From Actinostola sp. cb2023 (lineage: Eukaryota > Cnidaria > Anthozoa > Actiniaria > Actinostolidae), in contig JAUJYZ010001260.1 in NCBI GenBank assembly GCA_033675265.1, forward strand, positions 417,501-481,500: a DNA stretch of 64,000 bases. The letters run 5' to 3'. The number at the start of each line of letters is the position of its first letter. Position 1 is the first letter of the stretch. The notes below the pieces were generated by a model. The model was not told where the DNA came from. It did no database searches and saw only the letters and a list, made by a program, of their open reading frames with translations. Below, piece after piece: positions 35,950 through 48,700 of the stretch. A program made the translations under genes and the position numbers.

Positions 35950-36594
35950 ATGGGAAATGTGTTTGTTCTATCGCTGCGTCGTTTTCGTCCGATGTTGAAA
36001 TTTAAAAGACCTTTTCACGTCGTTATGCTTGGCCTTGACAAGAGTGGAAAGACGGCCATCCTCTACCGCAGTAAATTCCGCGAGTTTATCAAAACCGTTT
36101 CTACGACGGCCTTCAACGTGGAAACAGTTCGACCTTTCAAAGGAATACGATTCAAAGTCTGGGACATCGCAGGAAGAGACCAGAATCGACCACTGTGGAA
36201 GGCATACGTACGACACTCCGATGCGATCATATTCGTAGTTGACAGCTCAAACGAGTCGAGAATGGACGAAGCGAAGGAAGAACTTTTTAATATTTTAAAC
36301 TGTGCTCAGCTAAACGGCGCTCCTGTGCTCATATTCGCGAACAAACAAGACCTACCGAACGCTCTGTCACCGAGAGAAATCGCTACTAGACTTTCTTTGC
36401 ACGACTTGAACTCCCGACATCTGTGGTACGTACAGCCGTCGTCAGCTTTGCTCGGAGAAGGGATACAAGATGGACTACGTGGTTTGTCTGAGATGATTGT
36501 GCAGTGGAAACTTGATGTAAAGAGATCGAAAGCACACAGAAAAAGAAAAAGCTTAGCTGCTTCACGGACAAACTCCATCAATAACATCTTGTAG
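35950..36594 (+). CDS. ARL4-type Arf-like small GTPase, atypical switch II
   Basis: Single-exon frame of 214 residues. ARL4 proteins recruit cytohesins to membranes. MGN at the start gives a myristoylation site, and the tail has a polybasic KRSKAHRKRK, as in ARL4A/C/D. GTPase motifs: P-loop GLDKSGKT (28-35), switch I STTAFN (51-56, Thr52 at the Mg-coordinating position), RPLWKAY after switch II, NKQD (131-134) and a SSALLGEG G5 region. Oddities: the family's DVGGQ is here DIAGR (72-76), so the catalytic Gln is Arg76 and the first Gly is Ala; P-loop Ser/Ala positions also differ. The Gln change predicts weak or no GTP hydrolysis. The longer N-terminus (about 8 residues before the first strand) also differs from ARL4C. 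An intronless structure is also seen in vertebrate ARL4 coding regions. A retrocopy is possible, but the frame is intact. Confidence 0.85.
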   Translation: MGNVFVLSLRRFRPMLKFKRPFHVVMLGLDKSGKTAILYRSKFREFIKTVSTTAFNVETVRPFKGIRFKVWDIAGRDQNRPLWKAYVRHSDAIIFVVDSSNESRMDEAKEELFNILNCAQLNGAPVLIFANKQDLPNALSPREIATRLSLHDLNSRHLWYVQPSSALLGEGIQDGLRGLSEMIVQWKLDVKRSKAHRKRKSLAASRTNSINNIL

Positions 36595-39500
36595 AAAAGA
36601 ATTCATAATTTTTAACAATCGGGAAGGTTTACTTTAGTGCGTGCACCTGACCTATCGCTGGTCGATCTGCCACTGAACTATAATTTCAATTTTCACGTGA
36701 TGTAAATAGAATACGTTGTAAATAGTGCGTTTTTAATTTCTTAGAATTTATGAAATATTTAATATAAATTCAGTGGTATTCCAGTACTGGAGATTGTCAC
36801 ATTTGTCATACTAAGTTATGTTAGAATGAATGGAAAAGAAAGATGTTTGAATTACGTTTGACTCAGGACAAGAAACTATATGGAAAATCTATACAATTAT
36901 TGTAAATTATAAATCCTTTTATCACACACCTGCGCTCCATTCAGTTTTATTTATTAAAGATCTCAGTAAAAAATGTTTCTGATTTAATGTTACGATTAGC
37001 ACTAGTTTATTTCTAATCAACTGGGTGAACTTTGACGGTTTTCTGATAAAGATAACACCATAGTTTAGTCTCTGAACATGCTTCAGACATGACATTGTGA
37101 ATATGTATTTATCCGACCAAAGGTGCAATCATAATAACCGAACTGGTTTCTTAATGGAGCTGGGTAGATCTACGAGAACATTGAAATCGCCTCGGGGCAG
37201 AATTGCAAAATAGATGACTGATTTCCATGATCTCTTCGCTCAAGGCTTTTCTTTATTGTTTGCGTTGTATTTATAATCTCGGTATTATTTTCTAAATATC
37301 TGTGTTCCATTAACAAACAAACAACAAACTCAGTCGTACTAGAAACCCTCAGTTACAAAGATATTTCTCATTTCCGTTTCGATCAAACCATCTAGCAAAT
37401 AACACAGATTGGCTATACCAGTACAATATGGACTGCGCCAAGCCAGTATTTAAACGAGTAATATTCTTAGGGCGTAGGCCATTGTTGAAACATCCAAGCA
37501 AAGTGTATTAGCGACATTTATTTGTCAGTTTCATGAAAAAAAATAAACATCAAAGCTCCGGCCTTCCAACGTACGACTTCGACATTTAGTAGCCGATGTT
37601 TCTTAGAATTCCGCTCAGCAAGTCAAATCGTGTGCTACAACGGTAGTGCAATTAGATCAGAATGTACAAAGGGTAATTTATAAGACAGATAGGTAATAGG
37701 GAACCTTGCGCTAAACGGAATGACACGTGCTTCTATTAGTGTCATGTTATATCGGTATTTCAGTTGGTAATAAACTGGTAGAATAATCTATGCGCAGTAC
37801 AGTGTACAGCTAATCCCATCTAGTTACAAACTAATTGATCTCGCAAAATGAAAACACCGCAAAGTTTAGCGTTAACTTTCAGGAGACATTTTCCACATCT
37901 CAATCGTTGTGCCCCTGTGTAAGGACAACAGCGGGAGCCCAGCAAGCTGCTACAAACTCATCACAATATGTGAACTTTTCGTCAAAATATTGATATGATA
38001 TTGGTGCCGAGGAATGTAGAACTGCTAGGATTGACAACAGGAGGCGATTTGATTAACATAATCACTTTGTTTTAGCAAGATAGATAGAAAGAGAAAGGGG
38101 TTTATGAAGGGCGCTTAGTTTCTACCATAAAGATGCCAAGGTGGGCGGGTAGGCGATTGATTACCGCGGCAAAAATGAACGAAACTGAAGTTGGGAGGAG
38201 AAGTGATCACAGGTGGAACGTTAGACTCCATAATGAAAGAGTGTCATCCCTTTCTTTTTCACTTTCTAGTTTCTCCACGATGTCCGAGAAGGCTAAAGGA
38301 GCTTGTCAATGAATAAATAAATAACTGTCAAGTAGAAGGTATGTATCTAGTGTCTAGTGTAGTTGCTCGTGGATAATTTTCCCTGGATTACAGCAACGAA
38401 CACCGAACATATTTTACAGCAGAATTCGCTTGGTGATGGCGGGCGTACATCTGTACGTATTCGTGATATTGCGTGATTTCCGTTCGTGTTTTTGCGTGAT
38501 TCACGCCGACACCCTGCAAGTATAATTAGTGTAGTTTTATTCGCAAGTGAACGAAAGGTCGTGAATTATTCGTGAGACAGCGTGTCGGTATTCCTTCTGT
38601 ACAAAACCCTGAATCTCTTTCTTTGTGTGAGTTAAACGGATTACGATTAGTACTTCAGCGCGTACTGTGGGTCTCTGATACAGAAAGAGAGAGAGAAAGA
38701 AAGCGGTTCGAGATATTACGATTATGGACTTTACTTAAGCTTGGTTTACAAGAACATGACGAGGACGCCTTTACAAAATAATGTGTCGAAGCAAAGCAAA
38801 TACTGAAAAAAAAACCCGAAGATTTTAAACATTTTAAAATGTTTTAAAAAACAACGAATTTCCAAGGTTCAATAGCGCATGTTTTATCAAGTGGTATTGT
38901 AGCACATCATGCAGAGTTTAATTCAGTTTTCATTTTTCCCAATTTGATCACCCTTAATTCCAAACTTATCTATCGCTTCATCCGTTATTCAGAGACTCAA
39001 TGAAAGTATTGTTGGTTTATAATATTTCGCGTCTACAACAGAACATACAATGCGATTACAATGATCACGTGGTATGAATTATTGATGACGTAACACGAGC
39101 AGGAAGTGTTTCTACAAACAAAAAGAGGACAATATTTTGTTTTTGTCTCGCTGTAATTGAAATGTAATTGAAATATAAGCGGCGTGTGCCGGTAATAGAA
39201 TCTAAACATCGCTTGTGTTGTTGTAGAAGCCGATGACTGTTGCTGTAAATAACAAAACAGATGCCTGGCCTGACCGCCACAACAGATGAACACCGAGATT
39301 GTACTTAGATGCAGACTACAATGATACGCTTTGAAAATACCGTTTTGAGTTTGTTTAAATATCATCTTGCTCTGTGAAGCCGTAAAGCGAAACGACGACA
39401 GAAGTGGCAAAGAGGACTGGAATGTAGCTACAAACTCTACAGTTATAGATCTATGTCACTACGCATGCGTGAGCTGATATAATTAACAATGACAAACTAC

Positions 39501-39697
39501 AAATTTCTTGATATTTTTGTAATTTACTTGAAATTTATACTTTGACAAAACTTGAATTTGATTCATTGCTTATTCTTGTAACTGTAAACAGTTGTACAGT
39601 AACTTGTAACTCAATTTAAAATACTTTTATCGTAAATGCGAGTGGGTCTGTCATAAAACCAAAACTATTTCTTTTGGGTTACCTGTGGTGAGTTAAG

Positions 39698-39734
<37 letters not shown>

Positions 39735-39765
39735 ATCCAGCATGACCCCATGGTTCACTTGGTTG
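36595..39765. other. Intergenic region ARL4-like gene to NPRL3
   Basis: No supported gene. A 69-codon plus frame (38572-38781) has a charged ERERERKRFEILRL stretch but no recognisable family or splice partners. At 38440-38520 the phrase GCGTGAT(T) recurs in degenerate form, as it does at 56270-56550. A poly-C tract ends the region (39698-39734). Confidence 0.5.
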
Positions 39766-42700
39766 CTAGCTGTAATGAAAGCACGCCGTAGCAGGGTCTT
39801 CGTGTTGACACAAAAATAAAACATCTTTGAATTTATCTATCAAAGTAAGTAGTTTGGATCGTCGAAGGTTTTTATAGTACATGATCTCCTCGATGTGGTG
39901 CTTGCCACGGAAGTACGGCACCAGTCTAAACAACACCAAACAAAACATACTAATTCTTAACGGTCCAAGAGGTCTTTGATACGTTACCACGTGCAACGTA
40001 ACAAAGACACTTCATGTTCTGTACTCATTTAGTTTCTTATTCTGAAGGAAAATGAGAACACAAGGGACGATTTGCTTGTTTATGGTGCGAAAGTTGACGT
40101 TAGTATAATAGGTTTGTTACACCCGATGTGATATATTGGGATCAGAGTACAGTGTATACACTTTTGGGTGGGGCGCAATGCTGTTAAGTATACGTGGGGT
40201 ACACGGTAACATGGAATGGGCTCAATACAGTGTAGTGCGCGTGGGGTGTGTACAGTGGTTGAAGTAGATTAGATACGATCGCTGGAGCATCAAACGGTGA
40301 GTGACGTAGACGTACAGTAAAGGGGTCTGAAGTGATGGAATGCAGTGGATAAAGGATAACATGAATTAGATACGATAGAAGCGATAAGCTGGAGTAAGTA
40401 GGGTGCGATAGTCTAAAGTGGGTAAGCTAGGATGATAGAAAATACATTGGATGGGGAAAGTTAATTTCTCGAAGCAATCAACAGAAAACTGAGCTACTTA
40501 TAGCCTCACAGCATTTTATGGCTATCAGCTGCGAGTGGGTTCCCTGTGTGTTTTGACCAAGGGGACTTAATCCTCGACTTAATCCCTCTCGGTTTAAAAC
40601 CCTGACCACAGGTAACCCACTCGCCGCAGAAAGCAAAGATAAAACGCTTAAATCATTACCTGGCAAATAGCTTGAGATCTTCTTCATCGGACGCTGCAGA
40701 TACCTGCATGATACTTTTCCTTTCAGCAAATGACAAATCCTTGATGCTATCCAGGATATTATTAGACTGTATTTGTTCCGTATTATTACCCTCCATTGGT
40801 TCTTCATCAGGAAATGGCGCAAAGTTGTCCTTAAAACTGCCACCAAAAATCCATCGAATGCGTCGACGCCCGCGCGCACCTCTTAATGCGTCAGACTGCT
40901 GATCAAACTGTGTCGTGGGCACAAGAAAGACGTATGTCTGCAACTGAAGTGGAAGATTTGATGAGTGGTAACGCTACGTGATGGTGACGTAGTATAACCA
41001 CAGGCACCCCAACCATTTCTTATTATGAGTGGGCTTCCTGTGGTAGAGTGCGTGGGATAATCTATTGGGCTTCCTGTGGTAGAGTGCGTGGGATAATCTA
41101 TTGGGCTTCCTGTGGTTGAGTGCGTGGGATAATCTATTGGGCTTCCTGTGGTAGAGTGCGTGGGATAATCTATTGGGCTTCCTGTGGTAGAGTGCGTGGG
41201 ATAATCTATTGGGCTTCCTGTGGTTGAGTGCGTGGGATAATCTATTGGGCTTCCTGTGGTAGAGTGCGTGGGATAATCTATTGGGCTTCCAGTGGTTGAG
41301 TGTGCGGGATAATCTATTGGGATCCCTGTGGTAGAGCGCACAGGATAATCTATTGGGCTTCCTGTGGTAGAGTGCGTGGGATAATCTATTGGCTTTCTGT
41401 GGTAGAGCGCACAGGATAATCTATTGGGCTTCCTGTGGTAGATCACACAAGATAATCTATTGGGCTTCCTGTGGTAGAGTGCGTGGGATAATCTATTGGG
41501 CTTCCTGTGGTAGAGCGCACAGGATAATCTATTTGCTTCCTGTGGTAGAGTGCGTGGGATAATCTATTGGGCTTCCTGTGGTAGAGCGCACAGGATAATC
41601 TATTGGGCTTCCTGTGGTAGAGTGCGTGGGATAATCTATTGGGATCCCTGTGGTAGAGCGCACAGGATAATCTATTGGGCTTCCTGTGGTAGATCGCACA
41701 GGATAATCTATTGGGCTTCCTGTGGTAGAGCGCACAGGATAATCTATTGGGCTTCCTGTGGTAGATCGCACAGGATAATCTATTGGGCTTCCTGTGGTAG
41801 AGTGCGTGGGATAATCTATTGGGCTTCCTGTGGTAGAGTGCGTGGGATAATCTATTGGGCTTCCTGTGGTAGAGTGCGTGGGATAATCTATTGGGCTTCC
41901 TGTGGTAGAGCGCACAGGATAATCTATTGGGCTTCCTGTGGTTGAGTGCGTGGGATAATCTATTGGGCTTCCTGTGGTAGAGTGCGTGGGATAATCTATT
42001 GGGCTTCCTGTGGTTGAGTGTGCGGGATAATCTATTGGGATCCCTGTGGTAGAGCGCACAGGATAATCTATTGGGCTTCCTGTGGTAGAGTGCGTGGGAT
42101 AATCTATTGGCTTTCTGTGGTAGAGCGCACAGGATAATCTATTGGGCTTCCTGTGGTAGATCGCACAAGATAATCTATTGGGCTTCCTGTGGTAGAGTGC
42201 GTGGGATAATCTATTGGGCTTCCTGTGGTAGAGCGCACAGGATAATCTATTGGGCTTCCTGTGGTAGATCGCACAGGATAATCTATTGGGCTTCCTGTGG
42301 TAGAGTGCGTGGGATAATCTATTGGGCTTCCTGTGGTAGAGTGCGTGGGATAATCTATTGGGCTTCCTGTGATAGAGTGCGTGGGATAATCTATTGGGCT
42401 TCCTGTGGTAGAGCGCACAGGATAATCTATTGGGCTTCCTGTGGTAGAGTGCGTGGGATAATCTATTGGGCTTCCTGTGGTAGAGCGCACAGGATAATCT
42501 ATTGGGCTTCCTGTGGTAGAGTGCACAGGATAATCTATTGGGCTTCCTGTGGTAGAGTGCATGGGATAATCTATTGGGCTTCCTGTGGTAGAGTGTGTGG
42601 GATAATCTATTGGGCTTCCTGTGGTAGAGTGCACAGGATAATCTATTGGGCTTCCTGTGGTAGAGTGTGTGGGATAATCTATTGGGCTTCCTGTGGTAGA

Positions 42701-45700
42701 GTGCACAGGATAATCTATTGGGCTTCCTGTGGTAGAGTGCGTGGGATAATCTATTGGGATCCCTGTGGTAGAGCGCACAGGATAATCTATTGGGCTTCCT
42801 GTGGTAGAGTGCGTGGGATAATCTATTGGGCTTCCTGTGGTAGAGTGCGTGGGATAATCTATTGGGCTTCCTGTGGTAGAGCGCACAGGATAATCTATTG
42901 GGCTTCCTGTGGTTGAGTGCGTGGGATAATCTATTGGGCTTCCTGTGGTAGAGTGCGTGGGATAATCTATTGGGCTTCCTGTGGTTGAGTGTGCGGGATA
43001 ATCTATTGGGATCCCTGTGGTAGAGCGCACAGGATAATCTATTGGGCTTCCTGTGGTAGAGTGCGTGGGATAATCTATTGGCTTTCTGTGGTAGAGCGCA
43101 CAGGATAATCTATTGGGCTTCCTGTGGTAGATCGCACAAGATAATCTATTGGGCTTCCTGTGGTAGAGTGCGTGGGATAATCTATTGGGCTTCCTGTGGT
43201 AGAGCGCACAGGATAATCTATTGGGCTTCCTGTGGTAGATCGCACAGGATAATCTATTGGGCTTCCTGTGGTAGAGTGCGTGGGATAATCTATTGGGCTT
43301 CCTGTGGTAGAGTGCGTGGGATAATCTATTGGGCTTCCTGTGATAGAGTGCGTGGGATAATCTATTGGGCTTCCTGTGGTAGAGCGCACAGGATAATCTA
43401 TTGGGCTTCCTGTGGTAGAGTGCGTGGGATAATCTATTGGGCTTCCTGTGGTAGAGCGCACAGGATAATCTATTGGGCTTCCTGTGGTAGAGTGCACAGG
43501 ATAATCTATTGGGCTTCCTGTGGTAGAGTGCATGGGATAATCTATTGGGCTTCCTGTGGTAGAGTGTGTGGGATAATCTATTGGGCTTCCTGTGGTAGAG
43601 TGCACAGGATAATCTATTGGGCTTCCTGTGGTAGAGTGTGTGGGATAATCTATTGGGCTTCCTGTGGTAGAGTGCACAGGATAATCTATTGGGCTTCCTG
43701 TGGTAGAGTGCGTGGGATAATCTATTGGGATCCCTGTGGTAGAGCGCACAGGATAATCTATTGGGCTTCCTGTGGTAGAGTGCGTGGGATAATCTATTGG
43801 GATCCCTGTGGTAGAGCGCACAGGATAATCTATTGGGCTTCCTGTGGTAGATCGCACAGGATAATCTATTGGGCTTCCTGTGGTAGAGCGCACAGGATAA
43901 TCTATTGGGCTTCCTGTGGTAGATCGCACAGGATAATCTATTGGGCTTCCTGTGGTAGAGTGCGTGGGATAATCTATTGGGCTTCCTGTGGTAGAGTGCG
44001 TGGGATAATCTATTGGGCTTCCTGTGGTAGAGTGCGTGGGATAATCTATTGGGCTTCCTGTGGTAGAGCGCACAGGATAATCTATTGGGCTTCCTGTGGT
44101 TGAGTGCGTGGGATAATCTATTGGGCTTCCTGTGGTAGAGTGCGTGGGATAATCTATTGGGCTTCCTGTGGTTGAGTGTGCGGGATAATCTATTGGGATC
44201 CCTGTGGTAGAGCGCACAGGATAATCTATTGGGCTTCCTGTGGTAGAGTGCGTGGGATAATCTATTGGGCTTCCTGTGGTTGAGTGTGCGGGATAATCTA
44301 TTGGGATCCCTGTGGTAGAGCGCACAGGATAATCTATTGGGCTTCCTGTGGTAGAGTGCGTGGGATAATCTATTGGCTTTCTGTGGTAGAGCGCACAGGA
44401 TAATCTATTGGGCTTCCTGTGGTAGATCGCACAAGATAATCTATTGGGCTTCCTGTGGTAGAGTGCGTGGGATAATCTATTGGGCTTCCTGTGGTAGAGC
44501 GCACAGGATAATCTATTGGGCTTCCTGTGGTAGATCGCACAGGATAATCTATTGGGCTTCCTGTGGTAGAGTGCGTGGGATAATCTATTGGGCTTCCTGT
44601 GGTAGAGTGCGTGGGATAATCTATTGGGCTTCCTGTGATAGAGTGCGTGGGATAATCTATTGGGCTTCCTGTGGTAGAGCGCACAGGATAATCTATTGGG
44701 CTTCCTGTGGTAGAGTGCGTGGGATAATCTATTGGGCTTCCTGTGGTAGAGCGCACAGGATAATCTATTGGGCTTCCTGTGGTAGAGTGCACAGGATAAT
44801 CTATTGGGCTTCCTGTGGTAGAGTGCATGGGATAATCTATTGGGCTTCCTGTGGTAGAGTGTGTGGGATAATCTATTGGGCTTCCTGTGGTAGAGTGCAC
44901 AGGATAATCTATTGGGCTTCCTGTGGTAGAGTGTGTGGGATAATCTATTGGGCTTCCTGTGGTAGAGTGCACAGGATAATCTATTGGGCTTCCTGTGGTA
45001 GAGTGCGTGGGATAATCTATTGGGATCCCTGTGGTAGAGCGCACAGGATAATCTATTGGGCTTCCTGTGGTAGAGTGCGTGGGATAATCTATTGGGATCC
45101 CTGTGGTAGAGCGCACAGGATAATCTATTGGGCTTCCTGTGGTAGATCGCACAGGATAATCTATTGGGCTTCCTGTGGTAGAGCGCACAGGATAATCTAT
45201 TGGGCTTCCTGTGGTAGATCGCACAGGATAATCTATTGGGCTTCCTGTGGTAGAGTGCGTGGGATAATCTATTGGGCTTCCTGTGGTAGAGTGCGTGGGA
45301 TAATCTATTGGGCTTCCTGTGGTAGAGTGCGTGGGATAATCTATTGGGCTTCCTGTGGTAGAGCGCACAGGATAATCTATTGGGCTTCCTGTGGTTGAGT
45401 GCGTGGGATAATCTATTGGGCTTCCTGTGGTAGAGTGCGTGGGATAATCTATTGGGCTTCCTGTGGTTGAGTGTGCGGGATAATCTATTGGGATCCCTGT
45501 GGTAGAGCGCACAGGATAATCTATTGGGCTTCCTGTGGTAGAGTGCGTGGGATAATCTATTGGCTTTCTGTGGTAGAGCGCACAGGATAATCTATTGGGC
45601 TTCCTGTGGTAGATCGCACAAGATAATCTATTGGGCTTCCTGTGGTAGAGTGCGTGGGATAATCTATTGGGCTTCCTGTGGTAGAGCGCACAGGATAATC

Positions 45701-48700
45701 TATTGGGCTTCCTGTGGTAGATCGCACAGGATAATCTATTGGGCTTCCTGTGGTAGAGTGCGTGGGATAATCTATTGGGCTTCCTGTGGTAGAGTGCGTG
45801 GGATAATCTATTGGGCTTCCTGTGATAGAGTGCGTGGGATAATCTATTGGGCTTCCTGTGGTAGAGCGCACAGGATAATCTATTGGGCTTCCTGTGGTAG
45901 AGTGCGTGGGATAATCTATTGGGCTTCCTGTGGTAGAGCGCACAGGATAATCTATTGGGCTTCCTGTGGTAGAGTGCACAGGATAATCTATTGGGCTTCC
46001 TGTGGTAGAGTGCATGGGATAATCTATTGGGCTTCCTGTGGTAGAGTGTGTGGGATAATCTATTGGGCTTCCTGTGGTAGAGTGCACAGGATAATCTATT
46101 GGGCTTCCTGTGGTAGAGTGTGTGGGATAATCTATTGGGCTTCCTGTGGTAGAGTGCACAGGATAATCTATTGGGCTTCCTGTGGTAGAGTGCGTGGGAT
46201 AATCTATTGGGCTTCCTGTGGTAGAGCGCACAGGATAATCTATTGGCTTCCTGTGGTAGATCGCACAGGATAATCTATTGGGCTTCCTGTGGTAGAGTGC
46301 GTGGGATAATCTATTGGGCTTCCTGTGGTAGAGTGCGTGGGATAATCTATTGGGCTTCCTGTGGTAGAGTGCGTGGGATAATCTATTGGGCTTCCTGTGG
46401 TAGAGCGCACAGGATAATCTATTGGGCTTCCTGTGGTTGAGTGCGTGGGATAATCTATTGGGCTTCCTGTGGTAGAGTGCGTGGGATAATCTATTGGGCT
46501 TCCTGTGGTTGAGTGTGCGGGATAATCTATTGGGATCCCTGTGGTAGAGCGCACAGGATAATCTATTGGGCTTCCTGTGGTAGAGTGCGTGGGATAATCT
46601 ATTGGCTTTCTGTGGTAGAGCGCACAGGATAATCTATTGGGCTTCCTGTGGTAGATCGCACAAGATAATCTATTGGGCTTCCTGTGGTAGAGTGCGTGGG
46701 ATAATCTATTGGGCTTCCTGTGGTAGAGCGCACAGGATAATCTATTGGGCTTCCTGTGGTAGATCGCACAGGATAATCTATTGGGCTTCCTGTGGTAGAG
46801 TGCGTGGGATAATCTATTGGGCTTCCTGTGGTAGAGTGCGTGGGATAATCTATTGGGCTTCCTGTGATAGAGTGCGTGGGATAATCTATTGGGCTTCCTG
46901 TGGTAGAGCGCACAGGATAATCTATTGGGCTTCCTGTGGTAGAGTGCGTGGGATAATCTATTGGGCTTCCTGTGGTAGAGCGCACAGGATAATCTATTGG
47001 GCTTCCTGTGGTAGAGTGCACAGGATAATCTATTGGGCTTCCTGTGGTAGAGTGCATGGGATAATCTATTGGGCTTCCTGTGGTAGAGTGTGTGGGATAA
47101 TCTATTGGGCTTCCTGTGGTAGAGTGCACAGGATAATCTATTGGGCTTCCTGTGGTAGAGTGTGTGGGATAATCTATTGGGCTTCCTGTGGTAGAGTGCA
47201 CAGGATAATCTATTGGGCTTCCTGTGGTAGAGTGCGTGGGATAATCTATTGGGCTTCCTGTGGTAGAGCGCACAGGATAATCTATTGGGCTTCCTGTGGT
47301 AGAGTGGGTGGGATAATCTATTGGGCTTCCTGTGGTAGAGTGCACAGGATAATCTATTGGGCTTCCTGTGGTAGAGTGCGTGGGATAATCTATTGGGCTT
47401 CCTGTGGTAGAGCGCACAGGATAATCTATTGGGATCCCTGTGGTAGAGTGTGTGGGATAATCTATTGGGCTTCCTGTGGTAGAGTGTGTGGGATAATCTA
47501 TTGGGATCCCTGTGGTAGAGTGTGTGGGATAATCTATTGGGATCCCTGTGGTAGAGCGCACAGGATAATCTATTGGGCTTCCTGTGGTAGAGTGTGTGGG
47601 ATAATCTATTGGGCTTCCTGTGGTAGAGTGTGTGGGATAATCTATTGCGCTTCCTGTGGTAGAGCGCACAGGATAATCTATTGGGCTTCCTGTGGTAGAG
47701 TGTGTGGGATAATCTATTGGGATCCCTGTGGTAGAGCGCACAGGATAATCTATTGCGCTTCCTGTGGTAGAGCGCACAGGATAATCTATTGGGATCCCTG
47801 TGGTAGAGCGCACAGGATAATCTATTGGGCTTCCTGTGGTAGAGTGCGTGGGATAATCTATTGGGTTTCCTGTGGTAGAGCGCACAGGATAATCTATTGG
47901 GATCCCTGTGGTAGAGTGCACAGGATAATCTATTGGGATCCCTGTGGTAGAGCGCACAGGATAATCTATTGGGATCCCTGTGGTAGAGCGCACAGGATAA
48001 TCTATTGGGATCCCTGTGGTAGAGCGCACAGGATAATCTATTGGGTTTCCTGTGGTAGAGCGCACAGGATAATCTATTGGGCTTCCTGTGGTAGAGCGCA
48101 CAGGATAATCTATTGGGCTTCCTGTGGTAGAGCGCACAGGATAATCTATTGGGCTTCCTGTGGTAGAGCGCACAGGATAATCTATTGGGATCCCTGTGGT
48201 CCTTTAAATGTACAACATATACAAGGCTGATGCAGGTTGAGACTTGCCTGGATAAGAAGTCTATGTTGTAGCATCCAAACAACCATCTGAACTACCTCAG
48301 CCTAAAAAAGACAGGACAATGACATAATGAACTGGTATAAAATAGAAAATAAATAACTTATAATAATGACCAATAATGATATATACACCTATTCCAAATA
48401 TCATTGTCCGGGCCGAAAGCAACAAGCAAGAAGCTGACGACCGCAAAGGACTTTGGGAATCTCCTAATTAATTAATTTATCCGTGGTACTTGAGAAGTTA
48501 TCCCTACGAGCGTTGAATAGCAATCATTTGGAACTATTCGGCCATTTGAAAATGCATGTTGTCAAAATGTCTACAGATGAATAAATGAATAAGGAGAAAG
48601 TCGCAATACCCTTTGCGGTCCTCACCTTGTTGCTTTCGGCGAGGACAACGATATTTGGAATAGGTGTATATGAGCAAGTGAGTGAGCAAGTACATGTAGA

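Noticed and set aside
38572..38781. A 69-codon plus frame with an Arg/Glu stretch
   Set aside because: No similarity, splice sites or conservation evidence; may be chance.
41031..48202. CRISPR array
   Set aside because: Contiguous repeats without unique spacers in an animal intron.
40883..48282. Long 12-residue-repeat proteins on both strands
   Set aside because: They lie inside NPRL3 intron 13, overlap in several frames and follow from the 36-bp unit length.
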